Of a stretch of 64,000 nt of DNA, positions 8,669 through 17,677 are shown piece after piece. Where the stretch lies: positions 62,001 to 126,000 of the forward strand of contig OZ025654.1 of assembly GCA_964019335.1 (NCBI GenBank), given 5' to 3'. The notes beneath the pieces are model-generated. The model worked only from the letters and a program-made list of their open reading frames with translations, did not search any database and was not told where the DNA came from. Position 1 is the first letter of the stretch. Each line of letters opens with the position of its first letter. The DNA comes from Diplonema japonicum (Eukaryota; Euglenozoa; Diplonemea; Diplonemida; Diplonemidae). A program made the translations under genes and the position numbers.

Positions 8669-10363
8669 CTGTAAAACAAAAATCACCGGAAGATAAAATA
8701 TCCGGAAGTTCTGGCGGTCCGGATATTTTTTCTTCCGGACATTTTTTTGCCGGGACCCCCTTTTCTTTTTTTAAAGGGCTGGACCAGAAAACGGATGAAA
8801 CTAGTTTCTGTAGCAAGAGAAAAATCAAACGAAAATCAGAGAGAATTGCAACGGACTTTTCTAAGAACTAAAAGACACCTCAGATCCTGATTGTTCGCTT
8901 CTACCGCAAACTTGTCGAACCGAACCACTCCTTGTGCTTGCTTTAGGGCTGTTCTTGTGCTTTTTCTCATTTTCCGAGCCCCCTAAACACATTCCAGACG
9001 CCGACAATCGTGTCATCCAACACTTCTCTAGCCCCTTCCAGCTGCCTAGCAAGCTTTGCTGGTCTTCCCACTCTTCATCTCCGCAGCACGTCGCTGCAAC
9101 GGCAAGCACACCACAGTACGCTGCTGCAAAGAGAATTCCCCCAAGCAGGACTCCACCAGGGCTCTAAAAAAACGCCCAAAACAATGGGCCCAGCTTGCCT
9201 GGATAGATTGCCTGCTGACATGCTCCCATGCTGCTTCAACCCACCTGGCAGAAAAAAGAGGGAAAGTTGAATTACTTTAGTTTACTTTTAAAAAAATACC
9301 TCAGATGGGGTCCATTCATCTCACTTGTATTTGGTACCGTCCACCCTTCCTGACGGTTCCCTTCTTCCACATACTTGTCCAGCCTCCTCATAGACCACTT
9401 TTTATACTTGGTCTTGATTGTCGCCTTCATTGAGGCGTTCAGTCCTATGTCCAGGGCTGGCACAAATAGGTGAGGCCTGGAGGGACAAAAGCTAAGTGAA
9501 CGTTTGTTTCTAAAAACAAGTTCACAAATCATCCGTAGTGTGGCCATTGTAGTCATCTAGGATGAGCAAGATGGGCTCGTTGGGTGCCCAGCCCGATGAC
9601 TTAATAAGTTTATAGCAACAGGGGGGAAAGACACGTTTTACCCAGAGCTGAAGCGTTTTTTGGGTAGCCAGTGAGATTTCGTACTCCAGCCTTTTTTTTT
9701 GGGGGGGGTGCAACACGAGGGACGGACCCGGGGTATTTCCTGCAGCAAGCTCGTTCTGTTTTTCCCGTGTAAATGAGCTGAAAAGGCCAAAATAGGCCGC
9801 TACGCAGCCAGCCATGGTACCACGGCGGCCCAGGGCTGGTACCGCGCGAAGGAAGACATCACGGTGCCAACGTCCAGTATGGAACATCGCTTTGGTATGC
9901 TCCAAGGTCTATCCCCGTCGCACCCGTTACTGCGGGTCGCAAGCCTCTTCTGAACGAGGAAGAAACACAAGTACGGTTTCCGCCGCTTCTTGAGTGGACG
10001 AAGCTTCGTTTTCCGTTTCTTCTTCCTTTTTTTATTCGGTAGAAATGGTCCCCCCCTTGACCCAGCAAAGACTTGCTGAGGCCGAGGCCAGGCACACTGC
10101 CAAGGCTGCGAAGGCAGCAAACAAGACGGACAGGTAGGACGTTCCTCACCCCCTTTTTTTTTAGTCATATTTTTGCCATTTTTAAGACTCCTGCAACAGA
10201 AACATAAGTTTTTCCAGGGAAACATGCAGCAGACAGGGGACAGTGCGTAGGACAGGCTAGGTACCCCCTTGAAAAGTGCCCCAAAAAAATGTCCGGAAGA
10301 TAAAATCACCGGATGTTTCGGCGGTCCGGATATTTTATCTTCCGGTGGATTTTTGTTTTACAG
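8669..10363 (-). mobile_element. Pogo/Tc1-like DNA transposon with TA target duplication
   Basis: 1,695 bp bounded by CTGTAAAAC... and ...GTTTTACAG, each flanked by TA, the target duplication typical of Tc1/mariner/pogo elements. The inverted ends extend about 90 bp, with inner blocks CCGGAAGATAAAATATCCGG and GGCGGTCCGGATATTTT. The interior carries a broken DDE transposase on the minus strand (9272-9905). Two related elements are at 33681-35347 and 19971-20416. Confidence 0.88.
9272..9905 (-). pseudogene. Decayed DDE (pogo/DDE_1-like) transposase
   Basis: Two overlapping minus-strand frames give a transposase catalytic core. 9522-9905 ends with PILLILDDYNGHTTDDL, which contains the second catalytic Asp of DDE_1 enzymes in the usual LLLLD-x-H setting. 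9272-9556 continues in another frame with FVPALDIGLNASMKATIK, the expected LQPLDVGVFxxLK-like third block. The switch of frame near 9540 and the lack of a recognisable N-terminal DNA-binding half make it non-functional. The plus-strand copy at 34469-35150 has matching blocks (GPILLLVGDHNSHTT, LGLNAAVKHLLRK). Confidence 0.75.
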
Positions 10364-10478
10364 TATTTTATTTTTGGCCTGACCCCCAGGACAGGCATAG
10401 CCACCAAAATCAAAGTCACGTTTTCCTACTTATTTACCACCTTAAGCAGTTCCAACTACCTAAATAATCATTAAAAAG

Positions 10479-10520
10479 AATCCAACCCTATTCTCTGGAA
10501 TCCAACCCTATTCTCTGAAT
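10479..10520. repeat. Tandem 21-bp duplication
   Basis: GAATCCAACCCTATTCTCTG is present twice head to tail (10479 and 10500). It is a short local duplication of no known function, just outside the right end of the pogo-like element. Confidence 0.8.
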
Positions 10521-10535
10521 AAAACATATCGCTCC

Positions 10536-10919
10536 ATGGCTTCTTGCCGTGACCGGTACGCGCCCATTGCAGACAGGCTTCAACGGCTCCTCTCTCCCCC
10601 CAGCCGCCAGGCAGGCAGTGGAGGAAGTGATATCCCGCTTGGAGGAACCCGCGCCTTCGTCTGACGAAGGAGAATAAGAAACGCCTAGCCTGCCAAGAAG
10701 CCTCAGCCTCAAGCCAAGCAGCGGCACCCCCAAGCCAACGAACTAACAACACGAGGGTGCCCCGCCCCAACCCTCAAGCAGGTTAGAAAGGATAGAAAGG
10801 AGAGACCAGGGTGGGAGTGCACGGAATGCTCTGGTGAGCACGACACGAGCATTCGCGGGAGGGTCTGCCCGTCCTGCGACTATATGGTGTACGTGCAGGA
10901 CTGGGCAACAGTGAACTAG
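10536..10919 (+). pseudogene. Coding-like fragments ending in a zinc-ribbon-like C-terminus
   Basis: From the ATG at 10536 the plus strand reads MASCRDRYAPIADRLQRLL. A 4-base GCAG duplication near 10613 throws it out of frame. Skipping that duplication gives RQAVEEVISRLEEPAPSS and a stop at 10675. A second open stretch (10809-10919) reads WECTECSGEHDTSIRGRV then CPSCDYMVYVQDWATVN and a stop, with two CxxC pairs like a zinc ribbon. The two may be pieces of one decayed gene or of a retroelement ORF1. I do not recognise the family. The region 10373-11145 otherwise holds only G/C and A/T runs. Confidence 0.3.
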
Positions 10920-11194
10920 AATCGCGGTGAGCGCCCCCCCCCCCCCCCCCCCCCCCCCGGGGGGGTATTTTGTTTCTTGGGACTTTTTATTCTTAGGGAT
11001 ATTTTCTGGGATTCTTTTTATTTTTGTAAATCTTATGTTCTGTTTTAATGGTGTTCTGTAAATATTACGTACCCTTTTCGAATTTTTTTGCCCAATTGGG
11101 ACTTTTTACATAACATAATAAGTACAAATCCAGTAAAAACTCAAAGTACAGGACAAGCCCCCCGCTAGAGGGCCGCCCTATGGGAGGGGGGGGT

Positions 11195-14100
11195 CTATCT
11201 GTTAATACTCCCCTTCTGGAGCATTGCTTTCATTCCGATTGAGGCCGTGAGCGTCTTGCGGAGTCGTGTGATGCGGTCCCGCTTGTAGTCGGCTTTCAAT
11301 TCCATTAGCTTGTCGTGCGTGGAGCGGGTGGCGAAAATAGGCCTCCTGGAGAAACCAATAGCTGCCTTTCCTCCAATGGCGATGAGGGACTTCACTCTTT
11401 TTCTCTCGTCCGCTGGGAAGGGGCGTCGCTTCTTCCGTGCCCTGCATGCTGTGTTTATCTTTACGATGAGAGCTTTGATTCTGCGCGCCCTATCTTCCAG
11501 CAGGCCTCCCAAAGACTTTCCGGTCGTCCATTCGAAGTCAATGGCCAGTTCCACCGCCGACACCTCCGAGGTGGTGTCCTTCTCCACCCAGCGCAGTTGT
11601 GACAACCATTGTAGCAGCGGGTTCAGGTACTGGGACAGGACCCCGCTCACTCCTTCGAGCTCGCCAGCTATCGGAACGGGGCATTTCTTACCTACCACAT
11701 TTCGAATCCACGGTAGCGGCTGTGTGTTGACATCCTCCTTCTGCATGAGCTCTACGTCTCGTTTCTCAACCACCACGGCTAAGTATCGTTGCAGCTTCTC
11801 TAGGTACGCAAAGTCATGTCCTCTCGGCAGAACCGCGTGCAATTCCAGACATAGGGGCCATCCTGTCCTGTTGCGCAGTGGTTCCAAGCCGTCCTGTGCT
11901 AGCTCTTCCTGTGCGCAGGCGCACTCGTAGAGTTGGTGGCGGAGTAGGGTTACCGTGTCCGGGTACGGTGATTCACACAGGTCGCACCTGAACCCTTGTG
12001 TGCGTGATACTGTCGTTGTTGGGACTTGGCTTATGCTCTCTTCGACTTCTTCGGTGCCGTCACCTTCTGGTGCCAGGGGGACGCTTCTTTGATTCGTTCC
12101 TGCATGCGGGCTAAGGTAGGGGACCCCTCCGGTGATAACCCGTCTCAGGCAGTAGGACATGAGCGGGTCTTTGGCTGTTTTCCATAGTTGGTTGGTTTTG
12201 GGATCCGCTCCCGCCTCCATCCCTCTCACTGTGTTCCTCTCGTTCGCCAGCGACCTGCTCCGGGCTTTCCTCACCGCGTCCCTAAAGACGTGTCCGCGTT
12301 CGGCCCAGGGTTTGTTCCCACAGTCTAGCAATTGCGCCCAGCTCCATCCTATATAGGGGAGCCACCGACAGACCAGGTTGCCTACTGGTCCCATCGGGGT
12401 GGACCCCGTGCCGTACCCCGCAGCGATCCGCATGCATCTCTGTCGTAGTCGTTCGTCGTCGAGCGCTCCGGACACCACCTTCAGGGAGTGGTATATCACA
12501 TAGGAGAGGGGATCGTTAGTGTGCCCCTTCAAGAGGACTGTGTTCACTGCGGTAGGAGAGCGTCCACGGTGGTGAGGGCCCCATAGGTTGCATGTTACCC
12601 TTGTCGACAATTTCTTGAGCGTCTCGTCACATGGGGGGGAGAACGGTCCGCTGTAGAGGCATGACGGAAGAATCGTCGTGCTGACCATGTGTGCTTTCGT
12701 CTCGAAGGCTAACCTCGTGCAACCCAGCCGGTCTAGCGAGTCAAGCGCATTCGCGGTCGGTTTGTTCCATTTCGTCCCTGTCCTGCGCGTGTTGATTTTC
12801 ACGCCAAGCCCTTTGAGGTCCGACACCGTCTTGTATGGTACAGGTACTTCCGAGCCTTTCTTCATCGCCGTTCGGTCTCCCACGACTCTCGACTTGAACC
12901 CTTCCGCGGTGCCAAAGCCCACCGTCTTTTCCTCGTTGACCTGCATCCCCGTCAGGTCGCAAAACTCTAGAGTCCCTTCGACCGCTGCCTGCAGTGAGTC
13001 CCGCAGCTTCGCTAACAGATAGGCGTCGTCGGCATATGCTAGCACCTCGGCGTCCGGCGCTACCTGTTCGACGGCCCGTATCATGATGGACAGCAAGGCG
13101 TTGATGATGATGACCGACAGCGGGCACCCCTGGAGGATACCGTTTGTGGCCTCAAACGTGTCACCAACTCCTATGGGGTACTTGAACCTCCTCGTGATCT
13201 GGGAGTACATCCCTTGGAGTGCTCTTCCTATAGATTCGTCCATTCCCAGGGCGCTCATGAGGTCAAGGGACAGCTGTTGTGGCACCAGGTCGAAGCACTT
13301 TCTAAAATCCAGGGCCAGTCCCTCCAGCGGCTCCCCATCCACCAAAGCCAGCTCCAGCTTGGTACACAGTTCCATGAGGGCTGTCGTCGTACTGTGCTTG
13401 GGCCTAAACCCGTGCTGTCTCGGCGTGATCCAACGTTCCTGCCAGTCAAGGACACCCTTCAGCCTCGTACACGCCCACAAGCGGTAGATGGTGCTGGTCA
13501 CCGTGATGGGTCGGTGGTTCAGAGGAGCTGACCCTTCACCCTTTGGAATCAGTGACACCAGGGCTGTCGTAATCTGTCTCGGCCACTGGCCTGTCTCCTC
13601 AATCAGGTTGAAGAGGTCTGCGAAAGCTCTCAGGATACTCACCGGAAGACGTTTCAGCTCACTCATCCGCCAACCGTCCACGCCACAGGCCCCTTTGTCC
13701 GGCTTCTTCTTGATCACTTCCCTCAGCTGTTCCGCTGTGATCGAAGTACGCGACATTAGGGTTTTCTTGATCATGTTCCCGTAGCGCTGTGCAAATCGTT
13801 CGTACTGTGGCTCGTCCTCTGGTGCCCGTGCAGAAAAGACGCCCGACCAAGCGTCTCGCATCACCTCGTCCATCTTCCGTAGGTTTGCGGTCACTCCACC
13901 ATCTGCCGTCTCAACCACATCTGTCCTTTGGTTTGGGTGGTCTTTGATCCAGGCAGTGATGTGTCTGCGCTCCTTCCCAAAATCAGAGCGTATTGAACGT
14001 TCGTATGCTTTCGCCTGCATGTTCTTGCGGCATAGGAGCAGCTCCGACAACATTCCCTGGGAGTAGTCCTCAGCTATTTCAAGCTCCCCCCTGATGCTAT

Positions 14101-15193
14101 CAATACTCCCTGTCGCGTCGATCTTGCAGAACTCGACCTTCAGCTCTTCCCCTAGCGTCGTTATGTTTCTGAGCGCGTTCCGTATCTCCACCGGGAGCGG
14201 CCCGCAGTGTCCACCCTCATAGAGTTTCAACATTTGCTGTTTTGCACTTCGAATTTTGAGCTTCAACTTCTCAAGCCGCTGTTTTCGATTTGTTGCCGCC
14301 CCGACTGCCGACTCCGTTGACCTCGCACTCAGCTCTGACCTCGTAGGCTCCCGTACCTTGCCCCTCCCGGTGTATACGTTGCGTACCGGTCCCATGTACC
14401 CATGTAGTAGGTATTGTTCCGCAAGGTCTGATATCTCTGAGAAAGCTTCGGTTGGCCTCTGTGCTGCAATGAACTCACGGTACCTCGACTTCTGCATCAG
14501 TGTCTCCGCTATTCCGACTGGCGCCTTCTTGGTCTTTGGTATCTCCTGCGGGACGGTGTATCTTAGGACTTCTTGTCGAAAGGCTGGGATGTTGAGTGTT
14601 ACCGACAGGCATCGGTGGTCCGACCCGGAGATAGCCTCGCTTACTCCGCAATGCTCGAGCCCCTGGGCCGCGATGTTGTTCAACAGTACCCTATCAACCC
14701 GCGTATTGCAATTGGTTCTGACAAGTGTGCTCTCTACCTGTACTCCATCCCTCCGAGCACAGAATGCAGCGGCGTCTATCCAGTCCGTTTGTAAAGCCCT
14801 CCTTAGTGTGGCGGATCGGGTTTCGTCCGTGTTGAAGTCCCCCACTACTGCCACCGGCACGTCTCCCAGCTCGAACTTGAGTCGGTGTAGTAGGTAATGG
14901 AGAAGCTCTTCACGGTACTTTGCCTTCGTCGGGTCTTGGCCTGAGTGGCAGTATACATTCACCAGGTGGAGCCATCGCTTGTTCCCATCAAGTGAGATCT
15001 TTACGTGTGACCATCTGTCTTTATGCGGCCCAGTCGTTTCACAGATCACCGCTGTCCGTGGTTTCTTCACAAAGGTCCCCAATCCGCCTCGCTTCGCTAT
15101 CGTCAGAGACGTGACACCTTTGGTCTCCCTCCCTGGTTGTGGTTTGCTCCAGAATCTGGTGTACTGTCTGCCCCAAACATCATCTCTCAGCAC
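11195..15193 (-). CDS. Retrotransposon ORF2: endonuclease / reverse transcriptase
   Basis: 1,332-codon open frame. Residues about 1-215: exonuclease-endonuclease-phosphatase domain (VNVYCHSGQD, VGDFNTD near 116, SGSDHRCLSV near 190). Residues about 490-760: reverse transcriptase (GACGVDGWRMSELKRLP, LIPKGEG, QHGFRPKHSTTTALMEL, ILQGCPLSV, catalytic YADD near 716). About 1065-1090: a C2HC finger (CDLC ... H ... C). The C-terminus has ELAIDFEWTTGK and a basic tail ending MLQKGSINR. No RNase H motif was seen. The listed start is only the edge of the open frame. Comparison with copy B shows the true frame begins further upstream (about 15330 or beyond) but is broken by an indel near 15280. The core is intact, so this may be a recently active copy. 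Confidence 0.93.
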   Translation of the reverse strand: MLRDDVWGRQYTRFWSKPQPGRETKGVTSLTIAKRGGLGTFVKKPRTAVICETTGPHKDRWSHVKISLDGNKRWLHLVNVYCHSGQDPTKAKYREELLHYLLHRLKFELGDVPVAVVGDFNTDETRSATLRRALQTDWIDAAAFCARRDGVQVESTLVRTNCNTRVDRVLLNNIAAQGLEHCGVSEAISGSDHRCLSVTLNIPAFRQEVLRYTVPQEIPKTKKAPVGIAETLMQKSRYREFIAAQRPTEAFSEISDLAEQYLLHGYMGPVRNVYTGRGKVREPTRSELSARSTESAVGAATNRKQRLEKLKLKIRSAKQQMLKLYEGGHCGPLPVEIRNALRNITTLGEELKVEFCKIDATGSIDSIRGELEIAEDYSQGMLSELLLCRKNMQAKAYERSIRSDFGKERRHITAWIKDHPNQRTDVVETADGGVTANLRKMDEVMRDAWSGVFSARAPEDEPQYERFAQRYGNMIKKTLMSRTSITAEQLREVIKKKPDKGACGVDGWRMSELKRLPVSILRAFADLFNLIEETGQWPRQITTALVSLIPKGEGSAPLNHRPITVTSTIYRLWACTRLKGVLDWQERWITPRQHGFRPKHSTTTALMELCTKLELALVDGEPLEGLALDFRKCFDLVPQQLSLDLMSALGMDESIGRALQGMYSQITRRFKYPIGVGDTFEATNGILQGCPLSVIIINALLSIMIRAVEQVAPDAEVLAYADDAYLLAKLRDSLQAAVEGTLEFCDLTGMQVNEEKTVGFGTAEGFKSRVVGDRTAMKKGSEVPVPYKTVSDLKGLGVKINTRRTGTKWNKPTANALDSLDRLGCTRLAFETKAHMVSTTILPSCLYSGPFSPPCDETLKKLSTRVTCNLWGPHHRGRSPTAVNTVLLKGHTNDPLSYVIYHSLKVVSGALDDERLRQRCMRIAAGYGTGSTPMGPVGNLVCRWLPYIGWSWAQLLDCGNKPWAERGHVFRDAVRKARSRSLANERNTVRGMEAGADPKTNQLWKTAKDPLMSYCLRRVITGGVPYLSPHAGTNQRSVPLAPEGDGTEEVEESISQVPTTTVSRTQGFRCDLCESPYPDTVTLLRHQLYECACAQEELAQDGLEPLRNRTGWPLCLELHAVLPRGHDFAYLEKLQRYLAVVVEKRDVELMQKEDVNTQPLPWIRNVVGKKCPVPIAGELEGVSGVLSQYLNPLLQWLSQLRWVEKDTTSEVSAVELAIDFEWTTGKSLGGLLEDRARRIKALIVKINTACRARKKRRPFPADERKRVKSLIAIGGKAAIGFSRRPIFATRSTHDKLMELKADYKRDRITRLRKTLTASIGMKAMLQKGSINR

Positions 15194-15477
15194 GTGCTCG
15201 ATCTCCAGCTGCGTCTGTGCCGTGAGGGCAGTTTCTTGGATGCAGAACGCGTCCGGGAGGACAGTAGAGTACTCACCCAGCGCAGTGCTGAGCCGTTGTG
15301 TGTGAGAATGGTGAAACTCTCTCGACCTGGTCCGGGGTGGGGTTCGACACCCTGTTCGATGAGGCGCTCAAACTTCTTGTCAGATAGACGTATCGGGTCG
15401 TATTTGGACGGACGGGAATGGGAATGGAGTGGAGGGAGTGGGTTTGAGGGGTGGGTTTGGGGGGAGTTCTCCTGGAG

Positions 15478-15690
15478 TCACTGCTCGCATTGCTCGCATC
15501 CGCGGCACTTTACCCTCTTGCAGTTCGGTATTATGCAGGTCTGCGCTGGGTTGCTTTTCGTGATGTTCCCGTCACAGTAGTGGCACACCCCCTTCCAGTT
15601 TTGGTACGTCCCGTTGTAGACGTGGCATACGCCTGCCCAGGCAGTCGTTGATGTCGGGGCCCTCGTCCAGGTCGATGTCGGTGTCATCGT
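15478..15690 (-). pseudogene. Retrotransposon upstream ORF remnant with cysteine motif
   Basis: The frame contains VCHVYNGTYQNWKGVCHYC and later CIIPNCKRVKCRGCEQC before a stop. It matches 63735-63986 of copy B almost residue for residue. Two or three paired cysteines suggest a zinc-binding ORF1-like product. In copy A the 5' end is lost at about 15693, so no start codon remains. Confidence 0.5.
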
Positions 15691-15981
15691 CGTAAAAAGA
15701 AATTTAAAAAAAAAGAAAGAAAAAAGAGAGCGAAACTTCGATCTTTTTAAGACGTAGCAACTCGGCTCCAAAGTGTACTACAAAGTGGATGGAGTGTGCG
15801 GGAGGGGGGCTTTTTTCGTTGTTCCCCTTGCTTTCTGACAAGGTCTGCCATTGTGCCTGTGAGACAGCTGCCCCAACCGCTTGGTGTCCCAAAAGACTTC
15901 ACCCACAGACTTCCTTGAACAATGACTTGCAGGGGTAGGCCCTGCCCCCCTAGAAAATGGGACACTATTTTGTTAACAGAA

Positions 15982-17541
15982 CTAAAGTACGTTCTCCTTC
16001 TGCTTGTTCTTCGCCTTCTTCTTCTTTCCCTTTCCGACCAGCATCGCCCTCTTGAGCTTCGAAGCTATGGCGACCATGGCAGCAGTGTCAATGCGGCAGT
16101 ACGTGAGGATGGGGCCCGTTCTGTCTTTGATGGTCTTGATAGGGACCATGCTCTTGGTGACCTGAAGCATGAACAAGCTTGCCTGGGAACCGTTACCAAT
16201 GCTGGTGTCCGTGGGGTAACGCATGCCATCACATAGTACAGGGAGAACTGCCTTGAGGGAGTACGAGCTGTAAAAGTCCACATGGCGGTACAGCTTTCTC
16301 TTGAAGGGGTCCGCTAGGTCCACCAAACGGTCGATCCTGTTCTGGATCGCAGCGGCGTGGTCCGAGAATACGCTTTTCAGATCCTTTAATACGCTGGCTT
16401 CGAAGCTTGCGTTCCACACAACGATGCACCCTGGTTCGGATGTCTCGTCAAGCAGCTTCTCAATCAGCTCCCTTCGATGGTCTGCTGTGTCAGGACGTAG
16501 GTTTAAGTACTCGAAATGCTCCAAATTATCGGGCAAGTATTTCCCGGGGTTTGCGTCTTCGCAGCTTTGCATCAAATCCGCTTCGATGTCTTCATCAAGA
16601 CAGCCGTACCCGCGCCTATCGACGTGAAGGGAGTACTGAACAGGGACGCGAAGGTTTGAACCTACGTAGGCTTCGCACCTTGGGCTCTTCAGCGTGATGG
16701 TCTCGAAGTCCAAATAGTAGACAGGTTGTTGTCCTGGTGTATCGAATACTGAACGCATCCATTTCTTCAACTGTGGCTTGTCGACGATGACATGGGATGC
16801 GACAAGATCCTTTGCATCTGAGCTTACCTCGTCTGCAAAGCGTTTTCCTGCTAGATATTGTTTGATCTTCGCCTTCTTTAACATGTTCTTCGTGTCCCAC
16901 ACGGACGGACGCGCAGGGTCCTTGTCCCCGTTCATGCAAGCGTTGAAGAACTGGCATTTCGCACACACCCCGTCGTTCAGCGGGATTCTATCGGGTGCCT
17001 CACCGTCGGCATGGATGTCCTCGCAAGACTTCAGGACTTCCAGCATGTCTGTAGGAACCGGTGGGGCGGCAATTACCTTTCCCGTGCGGACCGTGAAGAC
17101 TTTGGTGATGGTGAACTGTGGTTCTGCCAACCAAAGTAGAAACCCCACCCTTTCGGGTTTAGCTTGAGAGTCGCCGAGGACATGCAGTGTCCACGTGAGT
17201 GTGTCGTCATTGCGCACCAGGCACACGGGGTTGGATGTGTAGCCGTCCCTTGTGAGCTTCCAGTTGAGTAGTACTTTGTTGTTTTCAGGGTTCGCGGGTG
17301 TGGGTTGCAGTGCGCGCCAGGGTAGCCCCCTGCCTTTCCAACCCACGGCGTTGTCGCCCTCCCAGTCCTTCGCCTTGCCCGCGTGTTGTTCCCACAGTTC
17401 TTTCATGTGTGCGTGCATCTCCTCTTCTTTCCACATGCCGGCAAGCTGTCCTATTCCTTTTGCCCCTTCGCCGTTATCCGCGTACCACACTGCCCGCCGG
17501 CAAGCCCTGCCGAGCTCAACCTTCCAGGAGGAGATGTTCAT
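15982..17541 (-). CDS. DUF2779-like nuclease/helicase-associated protein (bacterial-type)
   Basis: 519 aa from the ATG at 17541 (MNISSWKVELG). A good acceptor (TTTCTTTCTTGCAG) lies about 45 bases upstream on the minus strand and excludes the longer open frame. The middle has a cysteine cluster (CAKCQFFNACMNGD, about 190). The C-terminal part (about 280-500) matches the DUF2779 pattern: YYLDFETI, a DEDD-exonuclease-like start; VPVQYSLHVD; VVWNASFEASVLKDL; SYSLKAVLPVL; YCRIDTAAMVAIASKL. These acidic positions resemble a DEDD 3'-5' exonuclease active site. DUF2779 proteins are known mainly from bacteria, so horizontal transfer is a reasonable inference. The C-terminus is lysine-rich (KGKKKKAKNKQK). 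Its exact substrate is unknown. Confidence 0.82.
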   Translation of the reverse strand: MNISSWKVELGRACRRAVWYADNGEGAKGIGQLAGMWKEEEMHAHMKELWEQHAGKAKDWEGDNAVGWKGRGLPWRALQPTPANPENNKVLLNWKLTRDGYTSNPVCLVRNDDTLTWTLHVLGDSQAKPERVGFLLWLAEPQFTITKVFTVRTGKVIAAPPVPTDMLEVLKSCEDIHADGEAPDRIPLNDGVCAKCQFFNACMNGDKDPARPSVWDTKNMLKKAKIKQYLAGKRFADEVSSDAKDLVASHVIVDKPQLKKWMRSVFDTPGQQPVYYLDFETITLKSPRCEAYVGSNLRVPVQYSLHVDRRGYGCLDEDIEADLMQSCEDANPGKYLPDNLEHFEYLNLRPDTADHRRELIEKLLDETSEPGCIVVWNASFEASVLKDLKSVFSDHAAAIQNRIDRLVDLADPFKRKLYRHVDFYSSYSLKAVLPVLCDGMRYPTDTSIGNGSQASLFMLQVTKSMVPIKTIKDRTGPILTYCRIDTAAMVAIASKLKRAMLVGKGKKKKAKNKQKENVL

Positions 17542-17585
17542 ATGCGTCGCTTTCCTCCCTCTTTTTACTTTTCGTTGTTTTTTTT

Positions 17586-17610
17586 CTGCAAGAAAGAAAA
17601 AAGAAACATC
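17586..17610 (-). other. Candidate SL trans-splice acceptor of the DUF2779-like gene
   Basis: The minus strand reads TTTCTTTTTTCTTTCTTGCAG and then an A-rich leader to the ATG at 17541. The tract-to-AG arrangement is textbook. It places the transcript start after the in-frame upstream codons and so supports the shorter protein. Confidence 0.75.
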
Positions 17611-17677
17611 TTTTAAATTCAAATTCTTTTAAAAATCATAAGGAAAAGGAGCGGGTAGGGGGTCCCCCCTAAAAACC

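Larger units (their letters stand above)
11146..15693 (-). mobile_element. Non-LTR retrotransposon, near full length (copy A)
   Basis: A LINE-like element on the minus strand. Its 3' end is the conserved block CTGTACTTTGAG followed by a short T run rather than poly(A). The 5' end stops inside the upstream ORF at about 15693, while copy B (59391-64000) continues, so copy A is slightly 5'-truncated. It encodes an apurinic-type endonuclease, a reverse transcriptase and a C-terminal finger domain. A 7-base deletion relative to copy B near 15280 shifts the frame ahead of the endonuclease. Fragments of the same family lie at 4021-4930 and 45935-46815. Confidence 0.92.

Noticed and set aside
10925-10965. 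C/G run followed by T-rich DNA as a terminator
   Set aside because: It is one of many homopolymer runs in the window, and bacterial-type terminators do not apply here.
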